Positions 24,592-33,457 of a stretch of 64,000 bases of DNA are shown piece after piece. The notes beneath the pieces are model-generated. The model ran no database searches, was not told the DNA's origin, and worked only from the letters and a program-made list of their open reading frames with translations. The position numbers and the translations under genes were made by a program. Origin of the DNA: Pandoraea commovens (GTDB taxonomy: Bacteria; Pseudomonadota; Gammaproteobacteria; Burkholderiales; Burkholderiaceae); the NCBI RefSeq assembly GCF_902459615.1, contig NZ_CABPSA010000001.1, positions 1,178,001 to 1,242,000 on the forward strand. Direction: 5' to 3'. Within the stretch, counting starts at the first letter, position 1; the number at the start of each line of letters is the position of its first letter.

Positions 24592-25620
24592 ATGCTTCAC
24601 GACCTTCCCGCACGGCCCGACACGGTGCACTGGGGCTATTTCAACGCCGCGCAAACCCCGGCCCTGACCATCAAGAGCGGCGATTTCATTCGCGCCGAAG
24701 CCGTTACCCATCATGCGGGCGACGCGCCCGACCTGATGATGGACGACGCCGTGCGCGCCATCTACGACAAGATTCCCCACGAAGACCGCAACCCGGGCGT
24801 GCACATCATGACCGGCCCGATCTACGTGGAAGGCGCGAAGCCGGGCGACATGCTCGAAGTGCGCTACCTCCAGATGATTCCGCGCTTTCGCTTCGGCGCG
24901 AACGTCGCCGCCCACTGGGGTCAGCTCTACGACGACTTCCAGAAAGAGCGCGTGACCATCTACGAACTCGACAACAGTTCGAACACCGCGCACGCCCTGT
25001 TCGCGTTCGACTATCCGGGCAAGCTGACCACGCCGGGCAAGGTGGTGGACCATCGTGAGTGCTGCAAGCAGCCCGCGCTCGCCGGTGTGCGGGTGCCGGT
25101 GCGTCCGCACCTCGGCACGGCGGGCGTCGCGCCTGACGCACAAGGCCGCGTGAGCACGGTCGAGCCGGGGCTGCACGGCGGCAACATCGACAACTGGCGT
25201 ATCGGTGCCGGGGCGACGATGTACTACAAAGTGCAGGTCGACGGCGGCCTCTTCTCCATTGGCGACCCGCACATCTCGCAGGGCGACGGCGAAATCAGCG
25301 GCACGGCCATCGAGGCATCGCTCAACGTGCTGTTCCAGGTGGTGCTGCGCAAGGACTTCGAATTCCCGTCGCCGCTACTGGAGACGCCCGACTGCTGGAT
25401 CGTTCACGGCTTCCATCAGGATCTGGACGAAGCGGGCAAGAACGCCGCGCGCGACATGATCAAGCTGCTCACCGAGCAACAGGGCCTCTCGCGCGACGAC
25501 GCTTACTCGCTCATGAGCGTGGCGGCCGACTTCGGTGTGACGCAGGTCGTCGACGGCACGCAAGGGGTGCACTGCACCATGCCACGCGGCATGTTCCCGC
25601 CCAAGTCGTCCAAGACCTGA
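24592..25620 (+). CDS. Acetamidase/formamidase family protein
   Basis: A 342-residue FmdA/AmdA-family hydrolase that splits formamide or short amides into the acid and ammonia. Family motifs: DTVHWGYFNAAQTPALTIKSGD at the start and the HGGNIDNWRI plus GDPHISQGDGEISGTAIE blocks in the centre. The ATG at 24592 has AGGAG. It is followed by two XapX genes and by a gene encoding an AraC regulator fused to a second copy of this enzyme domain. The 122-bp region upstream shows no gene. Confidence 0.9.
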   Translation: MLHDLPARPDTVHWGYFNAAQTPALTIKSGDFIRAEAVTHHAGDAPDLMMDDAVRAIYDKIPHEDRNPGVHIMTGPIYVEGAKPGDMLEVRYLQMIPRFRFGANVAAHWGQLYDDFQKERVTIYELDNSSNTAHALFAFDYPGKLTTPGKVVDHRECCKQPALAGVRVPVRPHLGTAGVAPDAQGRVSTVEPGLHGGNIDNWRIGAGATMYYKVQVDGGLFSIGDPHISQGDGEISGTAIEASLNVLFQVVLRKDFEFPSPLLETPDCWIVHGFHQDLDEAGKNAARDMIKLLTEQQGLSRDDAYSLMSVAADFGVTQVVDGTQGVHCTMPRGMFPPKSSKT

Positions 25621-25714
25621 GCGCTCTGGCTGCCTGCCCGGTGTGCCCGGACGTCAAGGGTGCGCCGTGCGGTGCGCGGCATTTCATGTTGTCTCTTCAT
25701 CGGGAGACGCTTCC

Positions 25715-25972
25715 ATGCAATACGTCTATGTCGGGCGCAACGAGCTTGTCGCCCTGATCGTCGGTCTGGTCACGGGCACGCTGTACTCGTGGCTCAACCT
25801 GCCGATTCCCGCCCCGAATGTGCTCGGCGGCATCTTCGCCATCATCTTCACGTATCTCGGCTATCTGATCGTGAATGTGTGGCGTCGCTCGGTCACGTTC
25901 GGACGTCCGCCCGCCCAGGGTCTGGATACGTCGCTGAACGCCCGCCCCGCCAACTCGTCCAGCCGGTCCTGA
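25715..25972 (+). CDS. XapX-domain small membrane protein
   Basis: An 85-residue protein with two membrane helices. It contains the XapX signature (LVTGTLYSWLNLPIPAPNVLGGIFAI). XapX proteins are uncharacterised; the name comes from an association with xanthosine permease. The start at 25715 has GGGAGA upstream. A polar tail of ~25 residues follows the second helix. It is the first of a tandem pair with the gene at 25983. Confidence 0.85.
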   Translation: MQYVYVGRNELVALIVGLVTGTLYSWLNLPIPAPNVLGGIFAIIFTYLGYLIVNVWRRSVTFGRPPAQGLDTSLNARPANSSSRS

Positions 25973-25982
25973 GGAGGTTGTC

Positions 25983-26174
25983 ATGGTAGAAATCACACTT
26001 GGCGCGACGGAGTTGCAGGCCGCCGCCGTCGGACTCGTGACCGGTGTGCTTTACACCGGCGTACGCGCACCGATTCCGGCCCCTAACGTCCTCGGCGGCA
26101 TCTTCGCCATCGTCGGCACGTTCATCGGCTTCGCCTTCGTGGCGGCGATGCGCGGGCAGTTGCACTTCGGCTGA
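25983..26174 (+). CDS. XapX-domain small membrane protein (second copy)
   Basis: A 63-residue protein with two membrane helices and the same core as its neighbour (VTGVLYTGVRAPIPAPNVLGGIFAI), but without the polar tail. GAGGAGG lies just upstream and overlaps the stop of the first copy. The two probably arose by tandem duplication and may act together as a small channel or transporter accessory; this is inference. Confidence 0.85.
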   Translation: MVEITLGATELQAAAVGLVTGVLYTGVRAPIPAPNVLGGIFAIVGTFIGFAFVAAMRGQLHFG

Positions 26175-26265
26175 CGCCCTTGCACTATTGACGCCAGCCC
26201 CGGCGCAGCGACTCACAAGCGCTGCGCCGGGGTGTCGTCGTTGTCATTTCTGATGGAGGCCGGAC

Positions 26266-28635
26266 TTGGATCGTGCGCACTTTTCAACGGAGTCCTATGC
26301 CCAGGACCAGCGCGGGCCCGCATGGCAGGCGCGTCTGCTCGACGCCCGTCTGCACTTTCGTCCGCCACCGGCCGGAGAACCGCTGCACGGCACGTTGCTC
26401 ACGCATCGCACGCCCGCCGGTATCGAACTCTCGGTGATCTCGTCCACGCCGCAAACCGTATCGGCGCGCGCAGGCGGTGAGCGTGGCTTCCTGCTCGTCA
26501 TGCTGCTCGACGGTCAGATGACGCTGGCCAGCGCAAGCGCACTCGATGGCGAGACGCTGGCCGCTGGCGACATCGCGTGCATTCCGGGCGCACAGAGCGC
26601 CGACCTCATCGCCCGCACGCCGTTCCGGCTGATTTCGGTGCACGTGCGTCACACGCTGATCGCACCGCGACTGGGCAGTGCGCCGCCCGTGCAGACATGC
26701 AAGCTGCCCGACAGCGTCTCGCGTCTGTTCGGCGCGCTGCTCGGCGGACTCGCCATGCAACTCGACGCGATGCAGGACGCCGATCCGCACGCGCTGGAAC
26801 CCGTCGAGAATGTGATTCTGGAATGTCTCGCCTCGGCGCTCGCGGCGGCCAAACCACAAGCGTCGACCCACCTCTCGACGTCGCGCGGCATCGTGTTCAC
26901 GCGCATCTGCCACCGCATTCAGGCCCGTCTGGCCGAGCCGGATCTGTCGCTATGCGCCATCGCGAAAGACGAGCACGTATCGGACCGGTATCTGCGCAAG
27001 CTCTTCGAAGACGCCGGTCAAAGCTTCTCGTCCTACCTGCGCAATAGTCGTTTGCAGCGTTGTCACGCAGATTTGCAGAATCCCGCGTACGACCAGTTGT
27101 CGGTGTCGGACATCTGCTATCGCTGGGGTTTCAACGATCCGTCTTACTTCAGTCAGGCTTTTCGCGAGCGGTTTGGCGTGTCGCCCAAGGCAAGCCGCGA
27201 TCAGGCACTGCGTTCCCGTGCGCTGCCAGAGCGCGCGCGCATCTCGCGCGGACACCCCGATGTGCCTGCCGGGCTGGCGCATCGAACGAGCATTGGTCCG
27301 GCGGCGGCGATGGCCCTCTCAGAGCGCGACGCAATACCCGGCAGCGTCGCCCGTCCCGCCCTGCCCCATGACGCCGGACAGCACCACTATCTGCGCGCGA
27401 CATGCGACTCGGTGCATTGGGGGTATCTCAGTCACGATCTTCCCCCCGTGCTCACCGTCGCGTCGGGCGACACTGTGACCGTCGAGACACTCACGCAGCA
27501 TGCGACCGACGACTGGGAGCGCATGATTCAGGGCGATCCGGGTGCGCAGAGCGTGTTCCACTGGACGGCGACGCAGAAGAACGTTGACCGGCGCGGCGCG
27601 GGACCGATGGACGCCTCCGTCTATGGACGCGGCGCAGGTGAAGGCTTCGGTGTGCACATCTGCACCGGCCCCATCGCCGTCGAAGACGCGATGCCGGGCG
27701 ACGTGCTCGAAGTCCGCATTCTCGATCTGCATCCCCGGCCGAGCGCGAATCCCGAGTTCGCGGGCAAGGCGTTCGGCAGCCACGCGTCGACGTGGTGGGG
27801 CTTTCACTATCAGGACATGCTCACGTTGCCGCGCGAGCGCGAGGTCGTGACGGTGTTCGAGATCGATTGCCATGATGATGCAGAGGAAGGCACCGACGTT
27901 GCCCGCGCCATCTACAGCTTCCGCTGGACGCCGCAGCAAGACCCCTTCGGCGTGGTCCATCCGACCATCGACTATCCCGGCGTGCCGGTCGATCACACTC
28001 GCATCACCAAGAATTTCCGGACGCTGAAGAACGTCGAGATTCCGCTGCGCCCGCACTTCGGCGTGCTTGCCGTCGCGCCTGCGCAAGACGGTCTGATCGA
28101 CTCCATTCCGCCGTCGAGCTACGCGGGCAATCTCGATAACTGGCGCGTGACGCGTGGTGCGAGCGTCTTTCTGAAAGTCGCCGTGCCGGGCGCACTGCTC
28201 TCCATCGGCGATCCGCACGCCTCGCAGGGCGACGCCGAACTCGGCGGCACCGCCATCGAATGCTCGCTTACGGGCAACATCCAACTGGTGCTGCACAAGA
28301 AGGCTGCCATCGAAGCACAGGCGCCGTACGCGGATCTGACCTATCCGCTGGTCGAGACGCCCACGGAGTGGATCATCCACGGCTTCAGTTCGCCGAACCA
28401 TCTGGCCGAGCTGGGACAGAAGGCGCAGAGCCAGATTTACATGAAATCGACGCTCGACAGCGCCCTGCGCGACGCCTTCCTCAAGGCGCGCCGCTTTCTC
28501 ATGCAGGTCAAGCGGCTAACAGAGGACGAAGCCACCGCGATTCTTTCGGTCTCCGTCGATTTCGGCGTGACGCAGGTCGTCAACGGCAACTGGGGCGTGC
28601 ACGCGATTATTCGAAAGGGGATGTTCAACGACTGA
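26266..28635 (+). CDS. Fusion of an AraC-type regulator and a formamidase-like enzyme
   Basis: The protein has 789 residues. Residues ~1-200 resemble the AraC-binding-like cupin domain (RGFLLVMLLDGQMTLA, LAAGDIACIPG). Residues ~208-310 form an AraC/XylS DNA-binding domain with both helix-turn-helices (LCAIAKDEHVSDRYLRKLFEDAG, SVSDICYRWGFNDPSYFSQAFRERFG). After a ~60-residue linker, ~372-789 is a full FmdA/AmdA-like domain (DSVHWGYLSHDLPPVL, AGNLDNWRVTRG, GDPHASQGDAELGGTAIE). QGDGE of the stand-alone enzyme is QGDAE here, so activity may be changed or lost. The TTG start is supported by GGAGG 6 nt before it and an in-frame stop just upstream. A frame error is unlikely, since one frame covers both halves. 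Confidence 0.88.
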   Translation: MDRAHFSTESYAQDQRGPAWQARLLDARLHFRPPPAGEPLHGTLLTHRTPAGIELSVISSTPQTVSARAGGERGFLLVMLLDGQMTLASASALDGETLAAGDIACIPGAQSADLIARTPFRLISVHVRHTLIAPRLGSAPPVQTCKLPDSVSRLFGALLGGLAMQLDAMQDADPHALEPVENVILECLASALAAAKPQASTHLSTSRGIVFTRICHRIQARLAEPDLSLCAIAKDEHVSDRYLRKLFEDAGQSFSSYLRNSRLQRCHADLQNPAYDQLSVSDICYRWGFNDPSYFSQAFRERFGVSPKASRDQALRSRALPERARISRGHPDVPAGLAHRTSIGPAAAMALSERDAIPGSVARPALPHDAGQHHYLRATCDSVHWGYLSHDLPPVLTVASGDTVTVETLTQHATDDWERMIQGDPGAQSVFHWTATQKNVDRRGAGPMDASVYGRGAGEGFGVHICTGPIAVEDAMPGDVLEVRILDLHPRPSANPEFAGKAFGSHASTWWGFHYQDMLTLPREREVVTVFEIDCHDDAEEGTDVARAIYSFRWTPQQDPFGVVHPTIDYPGVPVDHTRITKNFRTLKNVEIPLRPHFGVLAVAPAQDGLIDSIPPSSYAGNLDNWRVTRGASVFLKVAVPGALLSIGDPHASQGDAELGGTAIECSLTGNIQLVLHKKAAIEAQAPYADLTYPLVETPTEWIIHGFSSPNHLAELGQKAQSQIYMKSTLDSALRDAFLKARRFLMQVKRLTEDEATAILSVSVDFGVTQVVNGNWGVHAIIRKGMFND

Positions 28636-28692
28636 AGAAAACCGCAAAATCGGCAAATCGCCTGTGGCTACATTGGCGTCCAAGGAGCGCAG

Positions 28693-29526
28693 ATGAAACC
28701 CCAGACCCGACTGAGATACGCCGAACGCATGGAGCCCGTGCTCCGTTGGCTTGCCGACCATCCGGAGAGCGATCCGGACCTGCATCACCTGGCCGAGCTG
28801 GCGTGTCTGTCGCCGTACCACTTTCATCGTGTCTACCGCGCATTGCTCGGTGAGACGGTGAACAATTCGGTGCAGCGCATTCGCATGCACCGTGCGGCGA
28901 TTGCCCTGTCGGGGTCAGAGGATTCGATGCGTGTTGTGGCGTCGCGTGCCGGCTATGCGTCGGACGCTGCGTTCAACCGGGCCTTCGGTGCGTTCTTCGG
29001 CATCCCGCCGGGACGCTACCGAGACGTCCGCTCCGGACCCATCGATCCTCAGGAGCTAGCCATGTACCCGATCTCAGTCGAATCGTTTCCCGCCACCACC
29101 CTCGCCGTGCTCCGTCACAACGGCGACTATCAGGGCATCGGCCCCGTCTTCACACGCGCGTTCATGCTCGCTGCCGCGCAGGGCCTCGCCCATCCGGATG
29201 CGACCGGCTTCGGCGTCTACTTCGACGACCCGGAGCAAGTCCCCGTCGCACAATTGCGCTCGCTCGCGGGGATGTCGGTGCCATCGGATGCCGAGATCGG
29301 CGGCGATCTGGAACGCTTCGAGATTCCCGCAGGAAAATGCGCCGTACTGACATACACCGGGCCGTACAACGAGATGAGCAAGCCCTATCAGTGGCTGTTC
29401 GCGCAGTGGCTGCCCGCCAGCGGACTGGAGCCCGCCAACTTCCCGATGTTCGAGCAGTACCTCAACGATCCCCGCTCGACACCGGCGGCGCAGCTTCAGA
29501 CCCGCATCTGTCTGCCGGTGAAGTAA
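28693..29526 (+). CDS. AraC-family regulator with GyrI-like effector domain
   Basis: The protein has 277 residues. The N-terminal AraC DNA-binding domain (~1-115: LHHLAELACLSPYHFHRVYRALLG, VASRAGYASDAAFNRAFGAFFG) is followed by a GyrI-like/SbmC small-molecule-binding domain (~125-277, starting ISVESFPATTLAVLRHNGDY). Proteins of this layout (Rob, BmrR relatives) respond to bulky lipophilic compounds. AAGGAG lies before the ATG. The last 65 bp overlap the convergent mnmH gene. Confidence 0.88.
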   Translation: MKPQTRLRYAERMEPVLRWLADHPESDPDLHHLAELACLSPYHFHRVYRALLGETVNNSVQRIRMHRAAIALSGSEDSMRVVASRAGYASDAAFNRAFGAFFGIPPGRYRDVRSGPIDPQELAMYPISVESFPATTLAVLRHNGDYQGIGPVFTRAFMLAAAQGLAHPDATGFGVYFDDPEQVPVAQLRSLAGMSVPSDAEIGGDLERFEIPAGKCAVLTYTGPYNEMSKPYQWLFAQWLPASGLEPANFPMFEQYLNDPRSTPAAQLQTRICLPVK

Positions 29527-30565
29527 GCGCGAGCAAGGCCTGCGCCTGTGCGCGCAGGTCTTGCGCCGTCGGGTGGAATTCGAACGGTATCGCCTTCGCC
29601 AGCCCTTGCAGCAGCTTGCGCGAGCTGCGCGTGTAGGCCGGGTCGTAGTGGCGCGTGATTAGCGCTTCGGACAACTCACGCTGTTGTCCGTTGTCAAGCA
29701 TCGCCAGCCATTGATCGACCACCGCCTTGCCATGCAATTCGACCAGACGCAGCAACTGCGCACGGAAGTATTCAGGCTGAGCCAGCAGGTGGCCATACTC
29801 CTGCGTCAGCAGTTCGACGCGCTCGTCCACACTCACATTCACTTCGACGCATCGCATCGTGCCGCGTAGCGACGTCATCAGCGACTCGGGCAATGTGATC
29901 AGTCCGATCCGGCGGCTTTCCGCCTCGACAAACACGGGACGCGTTGCGTCGAAGCTGCGCAGCACCCCGATGAGCGACGTGTCGAACGACTTTTGCGACG
30001 GCTGCGGGGCGTCCGGCATCGCGCCGAGGAGCGACCCGCGATGTACGGCGAGGCCCTCGAGATCGAGCGTCTGAGCGCCAGCGTCCGCGAGCGCATGCAG
30101 CAGACGGGTCTTGCCGCTACCGGTATGACCTGCAAGGACGATGTAGTCGAGCGTGGGCGGCAGAGTCGCCAGCGACGCCACGACATCGGTGCGGTATGTC
30201 TTGTAACCGCCCTCAAGCTGCCGGGCGCGCCAGCCGATCATATTCATCATCAAGGTCATGGACGCCGAGCGCATGCCGCCGCGCCAGCAATACACGAGCG
30301 GACGCCAGTTGCGCGGCCGGTCGGCGAACAGCGTGTCGAGATGCCTGGCGATGTTGCGCGCGACCATGGCCGCACCTTCACGCGACGCGTCGAATGGCGA
30401 AACCTGCTTGTACATCGTGCCGACGATGGCGCGTTCTTCGTTGCTGAGTACGGGGGCGTTGATCGCGCCAGGGATATGGTCCTCGGCGAATTCGAGCGGT
30501 GTGCGCACATCGATGATTTCATCGAACTCGGCGACGTTCGCGAGCGGCACACGGAGAGGGTTCAT
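29462..30565 (-). CDS. mnmH: tRNA 2-selenouridine synthase
   Basis: The protein has 367 residues. The N-terminal rhodanese domain has the catalytic Cys93 in VYCWRGGMRS, and the P-loop domain has Walker A GHTGSGKT at ~146-153. MnmH geranylates and then selenates 2-thiouridine at the wobble position of tRNAs for Lys, Glu and Gln, using selenophosphate; selD is not in this window. The ATG at 30563-30565 overlaps the stop of the lipoprotein gene (ATGA). It is the last gene of a leftward operon led by cytochrome b561. Confidence 0.93.
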   Translation of the reverse strand: MNPLRVPLANVAEFDEIIDVRTPLEFAEDHIPGAINAPVLSNEERAIVGTMYKQVSPFDASREGAAMVARNIARHLDTLFADRPRNWRPLVYCWRGGMRSASMTLMMNMIGWRARQLEGGYKTYRTDVVASLATLPPTLDYIVLAGHTGSGKTRLLHALADAGAQTLDLEGLAVHRGSLLGAMPDAPQPSQKSFDTSLIGVLRSFDATRPVFVEAESRRIGLITLPESLMTSLRGTMRCVEVNVSVDERVELLTQEYGHLLAQPEYFRAQLLRLVELHGKAVVDQWLAMLDNGQQRELSEALITRHYDPAYTRSSRKLLQGLAKAIPFEFHPTAQDLRAQAQALLALTSPADRCGSEAAPPVSSGDR

Positions 30566-31206
30566 CGCGCCCCCGCTGCCAGTTGCCCGCAATACTTGCC
30601 GTAGGGTGTGCGCGTCGTCGGCTGGACGCTCGCATCACCGTCGAGGCTCGCGCGCACTTTGGCCGCACGGTCGATGATGCGGGTGGCCGCTTCCGCATCG
30701 CCCGCGCCGCCCAGTGCCAGCGCGTAATCGTCGAGCAATTCGGCGTAGGCGAACGGCACTTTGCGCGCCGCTTCCAGCCGGTCGAGCGTGCCGAGTGCCC
30801 GGCCGAAGTATTTTGCGGAAATCCCGAACTGACGTTGCGCGAGCGCGAGACGCGCCAGTTCGACCAGCGCCGGATAGCGGTATCGTGCCGTGAGGATGTC
30901 GAGGTCGTACGCCTGGCTAAGCTCGCGCTCGGCTTCGTCGTAGTAGCAGGTCACGCCCAGCGCGCGCCCGTAGTCGAAGTGCATGGCGGCGCGTTGCGAT
31001 GCGGGCCAGCCCGACTGGTCCGCCACGAGCACCGCCTGCCCGAAGGCGCGGCGCGCGCCGTCCCAGTCGCCACGCACCTCGGCCGCGCCGCCCTGCGCCG
31101 CGTAATCAGGGCCGCTCGCCTTCGGTGCGGGCGTGCTGCACCCCAGCGCGCCCAACACGCCGCCCAGTGCGCACACCATCGCCAACCACGTCAAAGATCG
31201 AATCAT
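30562..31206 (-). CDS. Tetratricopeptide-like lipoprotein
   Basis: The protein has 214 residues. The signal peptide ends in the lipobox LGALGC-STP, predicting an outer- or inner-membrane lipoprotein. The mature part is made of Ala-rich helical pairs (EVRGDWDGARRAFGQAVLVADQ, YYDEAERELSQAYDLD) that look like degenerate TPRs for protein-protein contact. It lies between the glycosyltransferase and mnmH genes. I do not recognise a family with a known job. Confidence 0.75.
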   Translation of the reverse strand: MIRSLTWLAMVCALGGVLGALGCSTPAPKASGPDYAAQGGAAEVRGDWDGARRAFGQAVLVADQSGWPASQRAAMHFDYGRALGVTCYYDEAERELSQAYDLDILTARYRYPALVELARLALAQRQFGISAKYFGRALGTLDRLEAARKVPFAYAELLDDYALALGGAGDAEAATRIIDRAAKVRASLDGDASVQPTTRTPYGKYCGQLAAGAR

Positions 31207-31230
31207 CAGGGAAAGAAAACTGCCGGGAAA

Positions 31231-32769
31231 TCATCTGTCGCGGGACACCTCCGTCCCGCGTTCGCCCGACAGGATACCTCGTCGCACCTGAACACCCCAA
31301 CGCTGACGCCCCGTGAGGAAGTGCCCCCACCCCATCGCCGCGCCCGTGTGACGCATCAACTGGAACGTGAACGGCTCCAGCACGGCGGCAACGAACGCCA
31401 GCCCAAGGCTCGTGCCGGTGCGGTGGCCGGTCCAGCGGCGATACGCATGCACCGACCACAGATGAAAGCCGAGATCGATGACGATCTTGCCCAGTATGAT
31501 CCCGGAGACTGGCAGCACCACGCCGTAGTGGCCTTCGCAGACGAACGTCACCAGCAACGCAAAGGCCGTCAGCCCGTAGATCGGCTGAAGCGTATCGAAC
31601 GCTTTGACCGGCAACATCCAGCGACCGAGGTTGCCGTAGCGGCCGTTGCCGACCATATCGCGATACCAGTACTGCGTCTGGAGGAAGCCCGCGAACCAGC
31701 GACGGCGTTGACGCAAGAAGCTCGTCAGCGTGCCCGGCGCATCGGTGATCGCCTGCGCGCCGCCGACGACGCGCACTTCCCAGTCGAGCGAATGCGTGAC
31801 CGAATAGCGACGCAGACGGTGAATCAGTTCGTAGTCTTCGACCAGACACGCGGGGTCGAAGCCGCCCACGGCCAGCACCGCCTCGCGACGGAAGCACGCG
31901 AACGCGCCCGAGATCAGCAACAGCCCGTCGGCGCGCATCCACGCAAAGCGAGAGATGAAGTTGCGGATGTACTCGTACGTCTGGAAGAACTGCAAGACAC
32001 GTGCGCTCATGGTGTCGCCACACACCGGTGTCAGCACGCCGGTGGCGGCGACCAGACGGGGACGACGAGCGAAAGCATCATGCATGGCGGCGCACGCACC
32101 GGCATCGAGCAACGTGTCGGCGTCGACCGTCATCACGATGTCGGTCTGCATACCGACGAGGGCCGCATTGAGCGCCTTCGCCTTGCCGCCGTGCGGCACG
32201 CGCAACCATCGCAGGTTCGGATAGCGGGTGCTCGGTGCGCTCAGGCTCCCGACGCCCGGGTCCACCAGGCCATACTCGCCGGTGAGCAAGGCGACGGAGC
32301 CGTCGTGCGAACCGTCGTCGGCGATGACGATGGCGTCGGGCACGTGACGACCGGCCATCAGCGCACGCAGTGTCACCGGCAACGCCGCCGCTTCGTTATG
32401 TGCCGCAACCACCACGCCGAGCGTGAGACGGTTCGATGCGGCGTCGGCAGTGCCACCCCACGTCTCGTCCGGATCGGGACGCATCAGACGCCACGCCTGC
32501 CAGAAGACGAACGCCAGCAGCAAGGTGTCGTAGACGACATACGCCACGCCCGTGCCCCACGCGAAAACGCCCTTGAGGAAGAACGCCTGTGCGAAGAGCA
32601 GGCACCACAGCACGGCCACGCCGGTGTGCACGAGCCAACTGGCGAGCGGTGTCGGCGGCAAGGTGAAGCGCGGCGAATGCTGCTCGCGCGATGCTTCGAG
32701 CTGCGCTACGCCCGTCTGGATATCGGGGTTCATGTGCGGGTTGACGTCCGAGTTCATCTCGCTACTCAT
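31231..32769 (-). CDS. Membrane glycosyltransferase, family 2 (PgaC/cellulose-synthase-like)
   Basis: The protein has 512 residues: two membrane helices near the N-terminus, a GT2 catalytic domain and about four C-terminal helices. Catalytic landmarks: VVVAAHNE, IADDGSHDGS, VDAD, EDYELIHRLRR and QRRRWFAG (the QxxRW motif of processive synthases). It probably polymerises or exports a surface polysaccharide. I chose the ATG at 32767-32769; a GTG at 32781 would overlap the cytochrome b561 stop as GTGA and is equally plausible. No deacetylase, pilZ or export gene is nearby. Confidence 0.85.
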   Translation of the reverse strand: MSSEMNSDVNPHMNPDIQTGVAQLEASREQHSPRFTLPPTPLASWLVHTGVAVLWCLLFAQAFFLKGVFAWGTGVAYVVYDTLLLAFVFWQAWRLMRPDPDETWGGTADAASNRLTLGVVVAAHNEAAALPVTLRALMAGRHVPDAIVIADDGSHDGSVALLTGEYGLVDPGVGSLSAPSTRYPNLRWLRVPHGGKAKALNAALVGMQTDIVMTVDADTLLDAGACAAMHDAFARRPRLVAATGVLTPVCGDTMSARVLQFFQTYEYIRNFISRFAWMRADGLLLISGAFACFRREAVLAVGGFDPACLVEDYELIHRLRRYSVTHSLDWEVRVVGGAQAITDAPGTLTSFLRQRRRWFAGFLQTQYWYRDMVGNGRYGNLGRWMLPVKAFDTLQPIYGLTAFALLVTFVCEGHYGVVLPVSGIILGKIVIDLGFHLWSVHAYRRWTGHRTGTSLGLAFVAAVLEPFTFQLMRHTGAAMGWGHFLTGRQRWGVQVRRGILSGERGTEVSRDR

Positions 32770-32777
32770 CCCGACAC

Positions 32778-33419
32778 TCACGGCAGCATCCGGCCGATGA
32801 CCGGGTGACGGTCGATCCACTGATGCTTGAGCGCACCGCCGATGTGCAACGCCAGCAGCGCGTAGAGAGCATAAGCGCAATAGGTATGGACATTGCCCAG
32901 CACCTCGTGCCAGTAGTCCTTGCTCGCGTCGCCCATCGCCATCAGAATGCCCATGCGCGGAAACGGCACGACACCGAACAGCACCAGCGGATGCGTCGAC
33001 GCCGCCACCCATGCCGAGTCGTGCGCCCAGCCCGAGAGCGGCATCGCGAAAATCAGCACATACAACAGCCAGTGCACCAGATGCGCCGCGGCGCGTTCCC
33101 ACGACGCGAAGACATGCGAGAGTGCGGGCGGACGGTGCGTCACGCGCCACAGAATCCGAAGGATCGCGAGACCCAGCACCGTGATGCCGACGGACTTATG
33201 CAGATCGATCCAGAAACGCACGTCGATCTTCTCCAGCGTGGCGTCCGGCAGCAAGGCAATCGTCTGACCGATGGCGACGTTGCCGAGCATCAGCAACGCC
33301 ACCGCCCAGTGCAGCAGCATGGCGACGCGCGTGTACTTGGGGTCTTCATACAGGGCGACGCGAGGCTTGTTGGCCGACGTGGATGGCATGGATCGCGGCG
33401 AAGGGGGCAGAGAATTCAC
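32778..33419 (-). CDS. Cytochrome b561 (second, unrelated to the peroxidase operon)
   Basis: The protein has 213 residues and four helices with haem-ligand His residues (AMLLHWAVALLML, WIDLHKSVGITVLG, HLVHWLLYVLI, NVHTYCAYALYALLALHIGG). Chosen start: GTG at 33419, with AGGA 9 nt before it; an ATG at 33389 lacks a ribosome-binding site. It leads a four-gene operon with a glycosyltransferase, a lipoprotein and mnmH. Upstream lies the same GGAATAA-N15-CGTT element seen before the ECF and peroxidase genes. Confidence 0.88.
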   Translation of the reverse strand: MNSLPPSPRSMPSTSANKPRVALYEDPKYTRVAMLLHWAVALLMLGNVAIGQTIALLPDATLEKIDVRFWIDLHKSVGITVLGLAILRILWRVTHRPPALSHVFASWERAAAHLVHWLLYVLIFAMPLSGWAHDSAWVAASTHPLVLFGVVPFPRMGILMAMGDASKDYWHEVLGNVHTYCAYALYALLALHIGGALKHQWIDRHPVIGRMLP

Positions 33420-33457
33420 GTTTGACGTCCTGAAAATGCACTGAAAGATGATTGCAT

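Noticed and set aside
30583-32808. A 741-codon open frame on the plus strand
   Set aside because: It is antisense to the lipoprotein and glycosyltransferase genes, both with clear motifs. The translation is Arg/His/Gln-rich and matches nothing.
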